A stretch of 64,000 nt of DNA. It comes from Accumulibacter sp. GTDB taxonomy: Bacteria > Pseudomonadota > Gammaproteobacteria > Burkholderiales > Rhodocyclaceae. The stretch lies in assembly GCA_024235695.1 (NCBI GenBank), contig JACKLX010000007.1:1-64000 (forward strand). Reading direction: 5' to 3'. The translations under genes and the position numbers were made by a program. Under the pieces are notes generated by a model. The model had not been told where the DNA came from and searched no databases. It saw only the letters and a program-made list of their open reading frames with translations. Below are positions 8,003 to 17,390 of the stretch, piece after piece (position 1 is the first letter of the stretch; the number at the start of each line of letters is the position of its first letter).

Positions 8003-8165
8003 GAGCGCAATTATACTCAGCTACACGCCCTGCACGATCCGTTTTCGAGTAGCAGCGCTACCCAGGCGAGGTAGCATGAAGCGGCTACCAGCCGATTTGA
8101 AGCACCAACGGCACCAAGCGGTTCTTGGCGAAAACCTGCAGTTAATTGATTTTATTAGTGTTTTA
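8003..8165. other. Integrase-tRNA spacer with GTAGC/GCTAC repeats
   Basis: The spacer carries several short GTAGC or GCTAC words in both orientations (about 8047-8099), which could be integrase arm sites. An AT-rich stretch (8140-8165) precedes the tRNA end. It is probably the attachment-site flank of the element. Confidence 0.4.
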
Positions 8166-8239
8166 TGGAGGCGCGACCCGGAGTCGAACCGGGCTGAACG
8201 GATTTGCAATCCGGTGCATAACCGCTTTGCTATCGCGCC
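8166..8239 (-). tRNA. tRNA-Cys (GCA)
   Basis: The minus strand gives a full cloverleaf: acceptor GGCGCGA/TCGCGCC, D-arm, anticodon loop TTGCAAA with GCA, T-loop GTTCGACTC, U73 discriminator as expected for tRNA-Cys, and an encoded CCA. Its 3' end faces the integrase and is the likely insertion site. Confidence 0.95.
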
Positions 8240-8302
8240 TTACCTACCTGACGGTAGGAATTGCCGTTGAGGGCTGAACCACGGGCCACTCGGCAGGGAA
8301 TC

Positions 8303-8378
8303 TGGAGCGGGAGAAGAGTCTCGAACTCTCGACCTATACCTTGGCAAGGTATCGCTCTACCAACTGAGCTACTCCCGC
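8303..8378 (-). tRNA. tRNA-Gly (GCC)
   Basis: The minus strand folds as a cloverleaf with acceptor GCGGGAG/CTCCCGC, D-loop AGTTGGTAGA, anticodon GCC in a TTGCCAA loop, T-loop GTTCGAGAC, U73 and encoded CCA. It precedes tRNA-Cys by 63 bases and is probably co-transcribed with it, behind pgsA. Confidence 0.95.
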
Positions 8379-8470
8379 GTGAAGCGAAGGCGCATTATAA
8401 AGGCCTGCCCATCGCTGTCAATGCCTAGTTCGGCCTCGCTGGTGTTCCTGGCGCCCTTGCGGGCATCCGC

Positions 8471-9049
8471 CTAGCGCCTTCTGTCCTCCTCGATCAGGTG
8501 CGGCCAGGCCATTCGCATGTAATAGCCCATCGACCAGAGCGTCAATACGGCGGCGACGTAGATCAGCCAGGTGCCGGCCAGCGAAACGTCCAGGCCATCG
8601 AGCGGCGCGTGGTAGAGCAGCATCGGAATGGCGATCATCTGCGCCGTGGTCTTGATCTTGCCGATCATCGAGACGGCGACGCTGCGGTGCGCGCCGATCT
8701 GCGCCATCCATTCGCGCAAGGCCGAGATGGTGATTTCGCGACCGATGATGATCGCCGCCAGGATGGCGTCGAGACGGCCGAGCTGAACCAGGACGATCAA
8801 CGCCGCGGCGACCATCAGCTTGTCAGCGACCGGGTCCAGAAAGGCACCGAAGGCCGATGTCTGCTGCCAGCGACGCGCCAGATAGCCGTCGAGCCAGTCG
8901 GTGACCGCCGCGACGACGAAGACCACCGTTGCCGCCAGATCGCGCCCGACCCCGCTTACCCAGGCCTCGGGGACGTAGTAGATGGCGATCATCAGGGGAA
9001 TCAGGATGATCCGCAACCAGGTCAGCAGAATCGGTACGTTCAGTGGCAT
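8471..9049 (-). CDS. pgsA: CDP-diacylglycerol-glycerol-3-phosphate 3-phosphatidyltransferase
   Basis: Makes phosphatidylglycerol phosphate from CDP-diacylglycerol and glycerol-3-phosphate at the inner membrane. The 192-residue protein shows the CDP-alcohol phosphotransferase signature DWLDGYLARRWQQTSAFGAF followed by LDPVADK, holding the metal-binding aspartates. Hydrophobic helices lie before and after it. The ATG at 9049 overlaps the uvrC stop by one base, so the two are translationally coupled; pgsA follows uvrC in many proteobacteria. The two tRNA genes follow. Confidence 0.93.
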   Translation of the reverse strand: MPLNVPILLTWLRIILIPLMIAIYYVPEAWVSGVGRDLAATVVFVVAAVTDWLDGYLARRWQQTSAFGAFLDPVADKLMVAAALIVLVQLGRLDAILAAIIIGREITISALREWMAQIGAHRSVAVSMIGKIKTTAQMIAIPMLLYHAPLDGLDVSLAGTWLIYVAAVLTLWSMGYYMRMAWPHLIEEDRRR

Positions 9050-10902
9050 CAGTGCAAAGCCGTGTAAATTTTCTCGGCGAGTTCCCGGCTGATTCCCGGA
9101 ACCGCTGTCAGTTGGTCAATCCCGGCATCCGAAATGCCTTGCAGGCCGCCAAAACGAGAAATCAGTGCCTTGCGCCGCTTCGGCCCGATACCATCGATCT
9201 CTTCGAGGCGCGAAGTCCGCGCGGTCTTGCCACGCCTGGCGCGATGCCCGGAAACGGCAAAGCGATGCGCCTCGTCACGAACTTCCTGGATCAGATGCAG
9301 CGCGAGATGTTCAGAGGGCAATTGTAACGGCTCGCGGCCATCCGCGAAAATCAGCGTTTCCAGTCCCGGCCTGCGCGCCTCACCCTTGGCTACGCCAAGG
9401 ATCGGCAGATGCGCGAGGCCGAGTTCCTCGAGTGCCGATACGGCGGCGCTCACCTGCCCGCCGCCGCCGTCGATCAGGATCAGTGTCGGCGCTGCGGCAT
9501 CGCCGGTCAGCAGCTTCTCGTAGCGACGCAGGACGGCCTGCCGGATCGCCGCGTAATCGTCGCCGGGCTGAATGCCGTTGATGTTGAAACGGCGATACTC
9601 GGCCTTGCGCATGCCGCCGCCCTGGTAAACGACGCACGCGGCCACTGTCGACTCGCCCTGCGTGTGACTGATGTCGAAACACTCGATGCGTGCTTCCCTG
9701 CCGCCCTCGACTTCGAAATCCAGCGCCGCCCACAGCGCGGCGAGCCGCAGCCCCTGCCGCGACAGCGCGCTGCGCCGTGCGGCGATCGCCAGGCGGGCAT
9801 TCTGTTCGGCCATTTCGACCCACACCCGCTCGACGCTCAAGCGGGCCTCGGCAACCCTGACCGGCCTTCCCGCCGCCTCGCCGAGCCACTCGGCCAGGTC
9901 GCCGTCGGCCGGCGGGACATTGACCAGGACTCGCAAGGGAATCGGGTGCGCAAGATAGTGCTGACTGAGAAAGGCGGTCAGCGCTTCGTGCGGCGACCAA
10001 CCGGCCGGGTTGGTGGTGCTGGCGGGGTTGGCAGAAATTCCGGCGTTGCTGGGAAACTGCTGCCGGTCGCCGAGGTGCCGGCCGCCGCGGACCATCGCCA
10101 GGTTGACGCACAGCATGCCCCGCTCTTCGACGGCGACGACGATGTCCACGTCGCCGCCCTTGCCGTGGTCGACGTACTGCTTGTCCTGGACCTGCCGCAA
10201 GGATTGAATCTGGTCGCGGCAAGTGGCCGCCTGTTCGAAGGCGAGCCTCGCCGCCGCCTGATCCATTGCTGCCGACAGCCGTCCGATGACGTCCTGCTGG
10301 CGCCCCTGCAGGAACAGGCTCGCCATCTCGACGTCTTCGGCGTAACGCCCGGCTTCGACCAGCCCGACGCAGGGCCCTGAACAGCGCTTGATCTGGTACA
10401 GCAGACAAGGCCGCGAGCGGTTGTTGAACACCGCGTTCTCGCAGGTGCGCAGGCGAAACATTTTTTGCAGCAGATGGATGCTGTCGCGCACGGCCAGTGC
10501 CGACGGGAAAGGGCCGAAGTAGGTGGCGCGCCGATCGGTCGCGCCGCGAAAGAAACCCAGTCGCGGATAGTCGTCGTGCGTCAGGACGATGTACGGGTAG
10601 GACTTGTCGTCACGAAAGAGGATGTTGTAGCGCGGCGAGAGGCTCTTGATCAGGTTGTTTTCGAGCAGCAGGGCCTCGGCTTCGGAGCGTGTCACCGTGG
10701 TCTCGATGCGGCTGATCTGCGCCACCATCAGGGCGATCCGCGGGCTCGGATGGCGGTCGCGAAAATACGAGGCAACGCGCTTCCTGAGGTTCTTGGCCTT
10801 GCCGACGTAGAGCACCCGGTCGTCGGCAGCAATCATCCGGTAGACGCCGGGCAGGTCGGTCAGCGTGGCCAGCAGGGACTTGGCGTCGAAGGGTCGTTCC
10901 AT
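9049..10902 (-). CDS. uvrC: UvrABC system protein C
   Basis: Nucleotide-excision-repair nuclease making both incisions around a lesion marked by UvrB. From the ATG at 10902 (MERPFDAKSLL) the product has 617 residues: GIY-YIG domain (PGVYRMI, VLYVGKAKNLRKR), a UVR UvrB-binding motif near FEQAATCRDQIQSLRQ, the RNase-H-like C-terminal nuclease (FDISHTQGE, LILIDGGGGQ) and a terminal helix-hairpin-helix. The frame stays open to 11007, but that extension is low-complexity and overlaps earP. An insert rich in Asn-Pro-Ala (around 9995-10065) sits before the nuclease domain. Confidence 0.95.
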   Translation of the reverse strand: MERPFDAKSLLATLTDLPGVYRMIAADDRVLYVGKAKNLRKRVASYFRDRHPSPRIALMVAQISRIETTVTRSEAEALLLENNLIKSLSPRYNILFRDDKSYPYIVLTHDDYPRLGFFRGATDRRATYFGPFPSALAVRDSIHLLQKMFRLRTCENAVFNNRSRPCLLYQIKRCSGPCVGLVEAGRYAEDVEMASLFLQGRQQDVIGRLSAAMDQAAARLAFEQAATCRDQIQSLRQVQDKQYVDHGKGGDVDIVVAVEERGMLCVNLAMVRGGRHLGDRQQFPSNAGISANPASTTNPAGWSPHEALTAFLSQHYLAHPIPLRVLVNVPPADGDLAEWLGEAAGRPVRVAEARLSVERVWVEMAEQNARLAIAARRSALSRQGLRLAALWAALDFEVEGGREARIECFDISHTQGESTVAACVVYQGGGMRKAEYRRFNINGIQPGDDYAAIRQAVLRRYEKLLTGDAAAPTLILIDGGGGQVSAAVSALEELGLAHLPILGVAKGEARRPGLETLIFADGREPLQLPSEHLALHLIQEVRDEAHRFAVSGHRARRGKTARTSRLEEIDGIGPKRRKALISRFGGLQGISDAGIDQLTAVPGISRELAEKIYTALH

Positions 10903-10946
10903 GGGCATTCGCGGCGGCCACCGGCTGGCGTAGGATAGCGTCTTTG

Positions 10947-12161
10947 ATGTTATCACGCCCGTCCGCACTGCCCGTGTCACCCTCGCCGCCCTTGCCACCC
11001 TTGCCACCCGTGTCGACCACTGCCGGCGGAGCCGACTGGGATGTCTTCTGCAGGATCATCGACAATTTCGGCGACATTGGCGTCTGCTGGCGACTGGCGC
11101 GACAACTGGCCAGCGAACACCACTTGCGCGTGCGCCTGTGGGTCGATGAACTGGCGACCTTCAGGCTGCTCTGCCCGCAAGTCGACCCGACACGGGCGGT
11201 CCAGGAGCTGCAGGGGATCGAGGTCCGCCTCTGGGAGAAGCGCCTGCCGGCGGTCACACCCGCCGCCGTGGTCGTCGAGACCTTTGCCTGCCGCATCCCG
11301 GAGCCATTCGTTGAGCGGATGGCGAAACGTTCGCCACGACCGGTGTGGATCAATCTCGATTATCTGAGCGCGGAAGCGTGGGTGCCGACCTGCCATACCC
11401 TGCCGTCGCCACAGCCGCAGCTGCCGCTCGAAAAGTTCTTCTTCTTCCCGGGATTCACCGCCGACACCGGCGGCCTGCTGCGCGAGAGAGACTTGCTGGA
11501 GCGCCGTCGGCAGTTCGTCGACAACGCCGGCATGCACGATGCCTTCTGGCGCCGGACCGGTTTCACGCGACCACCCGTCGGCCACCTGCTGGTCTCGCTG
11601 TTCGCCTACGACAACGCCGTGATCGGCGACCTGCTGGCAATCTGGGCGGACGCGGGCGTTCCGTTGTGTTGCCTGGCGCCGCTATCCCAAACCCTGCCGG
11701 CGATCAGGAGGTTTGCGGGGCGCGCGCTCGAGGCCGGCGACACGTTTCGACGCGGGACGCTCGAAGTCCGTGTCCTGCCGTTCCTTAGGCAGGAGCACTA
11801 CGACCAGTTGCTGTGGCTCTGCGACGTCAATTTCATTCGCGGCGAGGATTCCTTCGTTCGCGCCCAGTGGGCGGCGCGGCCACTGGTCTGGCATATCTAC
11901 CCGCAGCAGGAAGGCGTCCACATCGGCAAACTCGACGCCTTCCTGGCGATCTACTGTGCCGACCTGCCGGCCGCGAGCGCCCTGGCGCTGCGGCAGTTCT
12001 GGCACGCCTGGAACGTAGGACGAATCGAAACGTCTGTCTGGCAGGCGCTGGCAGCGAATCTGCCGACGCTGCGCGAACACGCCATCCGCTGGCAGGATGG
12101 CCTCGCCCAACAGGACGATCTGAGCCGCCGCCTGGTGAACTTCGCAGGTTCCAAGTTATAA
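10947..12161 (+). CDS. earP: EF-P arginine rhamnosyltransferase
   Basis: EarP transfers rhamnose from dTDP-rhamnose to Arg32 of EF-P, activating it to rescue ribosomes stalled at polyproline. The family start motif [25 protein letters not shown] is present, as is the C-terminal sugar-nucleotide pocket ([25 protein letters not shown]). From ATG 10947 the protein is 404 residues with a Pro/Ser-rich leader of ~25 residues that the family lacks; a GTG at 11010 would give a standard N-terminus. It is divergent from uvrC and directly upstream of its substrate gene efp. Confidence 0.93.
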   Translation: MLSRPSALPVSPSPPLPPLPPVSTTAGGADWDVFCRIIDNFGDIGVCWRLARQLASEHHLRVRLWVDELATFRLLCPQVDPTRAVQELQGIEVRLWEKRLPAVTPAAVVVETFACRIPEPFVERMAKRSPRPVWINLDYLSAEAWVPTCHTLPSPQPQLPLEKFFFFPGFTADTGGLLRERDLLERRRQFVDNAGMHDAFWRRTGFTRPPVGHLLVSLFAYDNAVIGDLLAIWADAGVPLCCLAPLSQTLPAIRRFAGRALEAGDTFRRGTLEVRVLPFLRQEHYDQLLWLCDVNFIRGEDSFVRAQWAARPLVWHIYPQQEGVHIGKLDAFLAIYCADLPAASALALRQFWHAWNVGRIETSVWQALAANLPTLREHAIRWQDGLAQQDDLSRRLVNFAGSKL

Positions 12162-12162
12162 T
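12157..12162 (+). promoter_or_regulatory. Possible -10 element of efp inside the earP stop
   Basis: A perfect TATAAT overlaps the earP TAA stop and lies 35 bases before the efp ATG. No strong -35 is visible 16-18 bases upstream (GTGAAC at best), so activity would rest on the -10 or on an activator. Confidence 0.4.
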
Positions 12163-12196
12163 TGCCGGTTATTCTCCACTGCTTTCGGAACACCCT

Positions 12197-12754
12197 ATGA
12201 AAACCGCACAAGAACTTCGCGCCGGTAATGTCTTCATGGTCGGCAACGACCCGATGGTGGTCATGAAATCCGAATACGTCAAGTCCGGACGCAACGCTTC
12301 GGTGGTCAAGATGAAGATGAAGAATCTGCTGACCGATTCGCCGACCGAAACGGTCTATCGCGCCGACGACAAGTTCGACGTCATCCAGCTCGATCGCAAG
12401 GAAGTCACCTATTCGTACTTCGCCGACCCGCTCTACGTCTTCATGGACGCCGAATACAATCAGTACGAGATCGAAGCCGACTGCATGGCCGACGCGCTCA
12501 ACTACCTCGAGGATGGCATGCCCTGCGAGGCCGTGTTCTACAACGGCAAGGCGATCTCGATCGAACTGCCGAGCAACGTCGTTCGCGAAGTCGTTTACAC
12601 CGAGCCGGCGGTCAAGGGCGACACCTCGGGCAAGGTGCTGAAGCCCGCCCGCCTGACGACCGGTTTCGAGCTGCCGGTTCCCGCCTTCATCGAGATCGGC
12701 GACAAGATCGAAATCGATACCCGTTCGAACGAGTATCGCTCGCGCGCCAAGTAA
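12197..12754 (+). CDS. efp: Translation elongation factor P (arginine type)
   Basis: A 185-residue EF-P that binds between the P and E sites and promotes peptide-bond formation at proline runs. Three beta-barrel domains are of normal length. The loop KSGRNASVV places an arginine at position 32, the residue rhamnosylated by EarP, rather than the lysine modified by EpmA/B. The gene for EarP is directly upstream, so substrate and enzyme agree. Start at ATG 12197 ([13 protein letters not shown]). Confidence 0.96.
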   Translation: MKTAQELRAGNVFMVGNDPMVVMKSEYVKSGRNASVVKMKMKNLLTDSPTETVYRADDKFDVIQLDRKEVTYSYFADPLYVFMDAEYNQYEIEADCMADALNYLEDGMPCEAVFYNGKAISIELPSNVVREVVYTEPAVKGDTSGKVLKPARLTTGFELPVPAFIEIGDKIEIDTRSNEYRSRAK

Positions 12755-12760
12755 GGGTCA

Positions 12761-12786
12761 CCGCGCGGTCGCTTCGACCAGCGCGG
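12761..12786 (+). terminator. Hairpin after efp
   Basis: CCGCGC-GGTCG pairs with CGACC-A-GCGCGG around a three-base loop, starting six bases after the efp stop. The stem is strong but no U-tract follows, so termination is only likely. Confidence 0.4.
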
Positions 12787-12854
12787 ATCGGCCTCCATCC
12801 CGGACATCCAAGAGCCGCAGCAGGCCGCCACGGCGGCCGCTTCGTCGGTGGCTG

Positions 12855-13892
12855 TCAGGCCGACAGCTGCCGTGCCGCGGCGACGCCCGACCGATACGCC
12901 GCGTCGTGCTGCAGAGTCGACCAGTCGATGGCGCTGGTCACCGCTGACAGCCGCTCGACACGCCTGGCGCGCCGTGCATCGGCGGGCGGCCGCCAGTCGG
13001 CGAGCACTTCGCCCACCGCTTGCGGGGCGTTGCACACCAGCAGCATGTCACAGCCGGCGTCCCAGGCAGCGCGGCAGCGGGCGACGATGCCGCCAGCGAC
13101 AGCCGCGCCGGCCATCGACAGGTCGTCGCTGAAGATCACCCCGGCAAAACCGAGGTCCTCGCGCAACAGACGGTGCCAGACCGGCGAGAAACCCGCCGGC
13201 CGGTGGTCTACCTGCCGGTAGATCACGTGCGCCGGCATCACGGCGTCGAGGCGGAGTCGCCGGTAAGGCTCGAGATCGGGCGCCATCTCGTCGAGGCAAC
13301 GCTCGTCGACCGGCAGGGCGACGTGCGAATCGGCCTCGGCCCAGCCGTGGCCCGGAAAATGCTTGCCGCAAGCGGCCATGCCGGCGCTGTGCAGGCCCTC
13401 GATGAACGCCCCGGCGAGGTCGACGACGGCGACCGGGTCGCGGTGGAAAGAGCGGTCGCCGATGACGCTGCTGCGCGCCCAGTCGAGGTCCAGGACCGGC
13501 GTAAACGACAGGTCGACGCCGCGGGCGCGCAATTCGGCGGCCAGAACGTATGCCAGCTGCCGGGCGGTCGCCATGGCGGCCTGTCGATCATCGTCCCATA
13601 GCTCGCCGAGACGGCGCATCGGCGGCAAATGCGTGAACCCCTGCCGACAGCGCTGCACCCGGCCGCCTTCGTGGTCAATGGCAATCGGCAGCGGCGGCGT
13701 GCGCAATGCATGTACCGCCGCAGTCAGGCGCTCAAGCTGTTGCGGCGACTGGTAGTTGCGCGCAAACAGGATCAGGCCGCCGACCAGCGGATGACGGAGA
13801 CGCTGACGGTCGAGATCGGACAGGGTGAGCCCGGCGATGTCGATCATCAGCGGTCCGAGCGGCTGTTCTTCCGGGGTGTTGGTGGTGTTCAT
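12855..13892 (-). CDS. nagZ: Beta-N-acetylhexosaminidase (cell-wall recycling)
   Basis: Cytoplasmic GH3 enzyme that removes N-acetylglucosamine from GlcNAc-anhydroMurNAc peptides during peptidoglycan recycling. The 345 residues show IDHEGGRVQR (substrate binding), KHFPGHGWAEADSHVALP (catalytic His/Asp loop) and the nucleophile aspartate in FSDDLSM. It overlaps acpS by four bases and is the last gene of the lepA-to-nagZ run. Confidence 0.94.
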   Translation of the reverse strand: MNTTNTPEEQPLGPLMIDIAGLTLSDLDRQRLRHPLVGGLILFARNYQSPQQLERLTAAVHALRTPPLPIAIDHEGGRVQRCRQGFTHLPPMRRLGELWDDDRQAAMATARQLAYVLAAELRARGVDLSFTPVLDLDWARSSVIGDRSFHRDPVAVVDLAGAFIEGLHSAGMAACGKHFPGHGWAEADSHVALPVDERCLDEMAPDLEPYRRLRLDAVMPAHVIYRQVDHRPAGFSPVWHRLLREDLGFAGVIFSDDLSMAGAAVAGGIVARCRAAWDAGCDMLLVCNAPQAVGEVLADWRPPADARRARRVERLSAVTSAIDWSTLQHDAAYRSGVAAARQLSA

Positions 13893-14266
13893 GCCTGTTC
13901 CATGATCACGAAGGCGACCGCAAGTTCCTGTTCATCGCTGATCGACAGGTGGGCGACCAGCCGGCGCTGCGCGAGATACGCCGCGAGCGGCGCCGCGTAC
14001 TCGAACACCGGCCGGCCCAGGGAGTCGTGCACGACAGCGACGTTGGGCAGCGTCGCCGGCGCCGCGAGGCCGATGCCGAGCGCCTTGCCAAAGGCTTCCT
14101 TGGCAGCGAATCGCTTGGCAAGAAAGCGCGCTGGCTGCCTGGCGCCGGCAAACTCGAGACGCTCGCGCGGCGACAGCAGCTTCTCGAGGGCGCGCTGGCC
14201 ATGGCGATCGTAGAGTGCGCCGAGCCGGGCGATGGCGACGATATCGGTACCGACACCGGTGATCAT
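13889..14266 (-). CDS. acpS: Holo-[acyl-carrier-protein] synthase
   Basis: Transfers 4'-phosphopantetheine from CoA to the serine of ACP. The 125-residue protein has the family start GVGTDIVAIARL with the metal-binding aspartate, and FLAKRFAAKEAFGKALG with the catalytic glutamate. It overlaps pdxJ and nagZ by four bases each, indicating coupled translation. Its substrate acpP lies at 27361. Confidence 0.94.
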   Translation of the reverse strand: MITGVGTDIVAIARLGALYDRHGQRALEKLLSPRERLEFAGARQPARFLAKRFAAKEAFGKALGIGLAAPATLPNVAVVHDSLGRPVFEYAAPLAAYLAQRRLVAHLSISDEQELAVAFVIMEQA

Positions 14267-15030
14267 GGCGTCGCCCCGGGTGGCTGTGCCTGCGCTTCGC
14301 GAATCAGCCGCTTCATTTCGCGCACCGCCTCGCGCAGGCCGACGAATATCGCCCGACTGATGATCGCGTGCCCGATATGAAGTTCGCGGATGCCGGCCAG
14401 CTGCGCCACCGGCTGGACGTTGAAATAGTTGAGCGCGTGGCCGGCGTTGAAACGCATTGCCAGCTGCCGAACCGCCTCGCCGGCCAGCCGAAGCCGGTCG
14501 ATCTCGGCGAGTACCGCGGCGCTCTCGGGATCGCGGCCCTGGGTGTAGAAGGCATGCGCGTAGGGCCCGGTATGGAGCTCGCAGACGCGCGCGCCGATCC
14601 GCGCGGCGGCTTCGACCTGCGCCTGCTCGGCGTTGATGAAGACGCTGCTGACGATCCCGGCGTCGGCCAGCCGGGCGACGACCTGGCGCAGCCTCGCTTC
14701 CTGCGCGACAACGTCGAGTCCGCCTTCGGTCGTCACCTCGTGCCGGCCTTCAGGTACCAGCATCGCCATTTGTGGCTTGACCCGGCAGGCAATGGCGATC
14801 ATCTCGTCGGTCGCCGCCAGTTCGAGGTTGAGCTTGATTTGCGCCAGGTCGCGCAGCTTCTCGACGTCGGCATCCTGAATGTGCCGCCGGTCCTCGCGCA
14901 GGTGGATGGTGATCCCGTCGGCGCCGCCGAGGTGCGCCTCGACGGCCGCCCAGACCGGATCGGGCTCGTAGGTGCAGCGCGCCTGCCGGATCGTCGCCAC
15001 GTGGTCGATATTGACGCCAAGTTCGATCAT
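14263..15030 (-). CDS. pdxJ: Pyridoxine 5'-phosphate synthase
   Basis: Condenses 3-amino-2-oxopropyl phosphate with 1-deoxyxylulose-5-phosphate to pyridoxine phosphate. The 255-residue TIM barrel begins MIELGVNIDHVATIRQAR, with the family marks GADGITIHLREDRRHI and LNLELAATDEM. The ATG at 15030 overlaps the recO stop. A pdxJ-acpS pair is typical of proteobacteria. Confidence 0.95.
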   Translation of the reverse strand: MIELGVNIDHVATIRQARCTYEPDPVWAAVEAHLGGADGITIHLREDRRHIQDADVEKLRDLAQIKLNLELAATDEMIAIACRVKPQMAMLVPEGRHEVTTEGGLDVVAQEARLRQVVARLADAGIVSSVFINAEQAQVEAAARIGARVCELHTGPYAHAFYTQGRDPESAAVLAEIDRLRLAGEAVRQLAMRFNAGHALNYFNVQPVAQLAGIRELHIGHAIISRAIFVGLREAVREMKRLIREAQAQPPGATP

Positions 15031-15743
15031 AGTTCCTGTAGCTCCCTGAAGATCCTGCGGCTCGCCAGACGCCTGCCGCCGGTGTAGTGGCCGATCAGCG
15101 CCCGCATCAGTTGCTTGGCTTCGGCCAGCGAGCGCGGATCGGAAAAATCCTCGCGCGCCAGATCGATCAGCGTCCGACCGCGAACCGACAGCGCTGACTC
15201 CCCCGGACCCGGCAAGCGCACCGGACCACGCTCGATCTCGTAGCCATAATGCGCGCCGGACTCGACGGCCAGACCGTCGGCATCGGTATCGAGGGTCAGG
15301 CCGTAACCCAGCTCCTGTAACAGCGCTCGCTCGAAGCAGCGCAAGTCCGCTTCCTGGGCGCCATCGGCAAAGCGGCGCAAGGTCGCCGAGTAGGCCGAGA
15401 AGAGGCGCGCATGGGCGTCTTCCCTGGGCAGCAGATGGATCAGCAGTTCGTTGAGGTAGTAGCCGCAAAACAGCGATTTTCCTGCCAGCAGCGGTTGCCC
15501 ACCGCGCCATTCGGCCTTCATCAGCGTTTGTACTTCACCTCGGCCCGTCCAGCCGATCTCGAGCGGCTGAAAAGCGAGCAGGACGCCGCGCAACACCGAC
15601 CGTGGTCGACGCGCGCCGCGCGCGAGCAGTGCGACGCGACCGAAGTCACGCGAAAAGACATCGACGATCAGGCTGGTTTCGCTGTAGGGATAGGCGTGCA
15701 GCACAAAAGCCGGCTGCCCGTCGACCTTGTGACGTTGATTCAC
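15027..15743 (-). CDS. recO: DNA repair protein RecO
   Basis: Mediator that loads RecA onto SSB-coated single strands with RecR. The 238-residue protein has the N-terminal OB fold (AFVLHAYPYSETSLIVDVFSR, FGRVALLARGARR) and the helical C-terminal part with YYLNELLIHLLPRED. Normal length. It follows era after a 94-base gap that carries a C-rich repeat-like stretch. Confidence 0.93.
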   Translation of the reverse strand: MNQRHKVDGQPAFVLHAYPYSETSLIVDVFSRDFGRVALLARGARRPRSVLRGVLLAFQPLEIGWTGRGEVQTLMKAEWRGGQPLLAGKSLFCGYYLNELLIHLLPREDAHARLFSAYSATLRRFADGAQEADLRCFERALLQELGYGLTLDTDADGLAVESGAHYGYEIERGPVRLPGPGESALSVRGRTLIDLAREDFSDPRSLAEAKQLMRALIGHYTGGRRLASRRIFRELQEL

Positions 15744-15837
15744 TTCCCAGCTCGCCGGTCAGCGCGCAATACGCCCATCGCCAATCCCGCCTCTTCCGCC
15801 TCTTTCGCCGACCCTGCCAACCCCGCCTTCGCTGCGT

Positions 15838-16722
15838 CTACTCGTAGCCGAGGCTCTTGAGCAACTGCGCGTCGTCGGCCCAACCCGACTTGACCTTGAC
15901 GAATACTTCCAGGAAGACCGGACCGTCGAACATCCTCTCCATGTCCTGCCGCGCCTCGGAAGCGATTCTCTTGACGACCTCGCCACCCTTGCCGACGATG
16001 ATCGACTTGTGCCCGGCGCGATCGACGACAATCGCCGCGCTGATCCGCCGCAAGGCGCCATCGACAACGAATCGCTCGATATCTACGGCGGCGCCATACG
16101 GCAGTTCGTCGCCGATCAGCCGGAAAAGCTTTTCGCGGATGTACTCGGCGGCCAGAAATCTTTCGCTGCGGTCGGTGATCTCGTCCTCGGCGAACAGCAG
16201 CTGGTCGTTCGGCAAGTGCTTGCGGATCTCGGCCAGCAGCACGTCGAGCTGCTGGCGCCGCGTCGCGCTGACCGGTACGATCGCCGCGAATTCACCCTCG
16301 CTGCCAAGTCGTTGCAGGAACGGCAGCAGTTCGGCCCTGTTCCTGACCTGATCGATCTTGCTGACCACGATGATCAGCGGACAGTCATCCGGCACCAGCT
16401 GCCGCACCGCCCGGTCGCGGTCGTCGAAACGGCCGGCTTCGACGACGAAGACGACGACATCGACCTCCGCCAGTGCTTGCCGGACGCCGCGATTCATCAT
16501 CTGGTTCAGCGCGTTACCGTACCTGGTCTGGAAACCCGGCGTGTCGACAAAGACGAATTGCGCGTCGGCTTCGGTGAGGATGCCCATGATCCGATGGCGG
16601 GTGGTCTGGGCGCGGCGCGAGACGATGCTCAGCTTCTCGCCGATCAGCGCGTTGAGCAGGGTCGACTTGCCGACATTCGGCCGGCCAACAATGGCAATCT
16701 GCCCGGAGCGGAATTCGCTCAT
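15838..16722 (-). CDS. era: GTPase Era
   Basis: Ribosome-assembly GTPase that binds 16S rRNA near its 3' end. Visible are the P-loop [14 protein letters not shown], switch II DTPGF, NKxD-type VSKID, and the C-terminal KH domain with [22 protein letters not shown]. 294 residues, full length. It overlaps rnc by four bases. Confidence 0.96.
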   Translation of the reverse strand: MSEFRSGQIAIVGRPNVGKSTLLNALIGEKLSIVSRRAQTTRHRIMGILTEADAQFVFVDTPGFQTRYGNALNQMMNRGVRQALAEVDVVVFVVEAGRFDDRDRAVRQLVPDDCPLIIVVSKIDQVRNRAELLPFLQRLGSEGEFAAIVPVSATRRQQLDVLLAEIRKHLPNDQLLFAEDEITDRSERFLAAEYIREKLFRLIGDELPYGAAVDIERFVVDGALRRISAAIVVDRAGHKSIIVGKGGEVVKRIASEARQDMERMFDGPVFLEVFVKVKSGWADDAQLLKSLGYE

Positions 16723-17390
16723 GAGCTGACCAGACGTTCCAGCGCGCGCTCGGCGGCCATCTGTTCGGCAGCTCGGCGCGTGCCGCCACTGCCCTCACTG
16801 CGGATCTGCAGGGAATCGATCACACAGGCGACGCGAAAGTGCTGTGCGTGCGCTTCGCCCTCGGTGCCGGTCAAGGCGTATTGCGGCAAGGCCAGCCGTC
16901 GGCCCTGAAGGTACTCCTGCAGACGTGTCTTGGCATCCTTGCTACCCTGCCCGGGAGTCAGTTGCTCGAGCGCTTCGCGATAGAGGCGAACAACGACCTC
17001 GCTGGCGGCATCGAAACCGGCGTCCAGCCACACGGCACCGAACAGGGCTTCGACGGCGTCGGCCAGAATTGACGGTCGCTGATGCCCACCGCTGCGCAGC
17101 TCGCCCTCGCCAAGATGCAGGAAGCCACCGAGCGCCAGTGCCAATGCCTGCTGGTGCAGGCTGTCCTGGCGGACGAGATGGGCGCGCAATCGCGACAGGT
17201 CGCCTTCCGGAAGCGTCGGGAAGCATTCGAACAAGCGGCGCGCGATGGCGGCGTTGAGCACCGCATCGCCGAGGAATTCGAGCCGCTCGTTGTGCGGCGA
17301 ACCGTAGCTGCGGTGGGTCAGCGCTGTCTGCAGGAGTTCACGATCCCGGAAGCGGTGGCCGAGTGCCTGTTCGAGGCCGCCTGCGGTCAT
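16719..17390 (-). CDS. rnc: Ribonuclease III
   Basis: Double-strand-specific endoribonuclease for rRNA and mRNA processing. The catalytic signature [13 protein letters not shown] and the downstream acidic site [13 protein letters not shown] are intact. A dsRNA-binding domain fills residues ~150-223. It overlaps both era and the DUF4845 gene by four bases. Confidence 0.96.
   Translation of the reverse strand: MTAGGLEQALGHRFRDRELLQTALTHRSYGSPHNERLEFLGDAVLNAAIARRLFECFPTLPEGDLSRLRAHLVRQDSLHQQALALALGGFLHLGEGELRSGGHQRPSILADAVEALFGAVWLDAGFDAASEVVVRLYREALEQLTPGQGSKDAKTRLQEYLQGRRLALPQYALTGTEGEAHAQHFRVACVIDSLQIRSEGSGGTRRAAEQMAAERALERLVSS

Larger units (their letters stand above)
1..8165. mobile_element. 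Decaying integrative element abutting tRNA-Cys (left end not seen)
   Basis: The stretch left of the tRNA-Cys 3' end carries an intact tyrosine integrase next to the tRNA, a small helix-turn-helix protein, a DUF1845/AcaB-like gene typical of integrative and conjugative elements, and a RecT-exonuclease-SSB module. Most of the module genes contain single-base frameshifts, whereas genes right of the tRNA are intact. No copy of the tRNA 3' end was found near position 1, so the left boundary lies outside the window, or was lost. The integrase fragment and arylsulfatase at 1-946 may belong to an older insertion or to the host. Confidence 0.6.

Noticed and set aside
10903-11007. Longer uvrC start adding 35 residues
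   Set aside because: Extension is Arg/Val-rich low complexity, overlaps the divergent earP, and family members start near MERPFDA.
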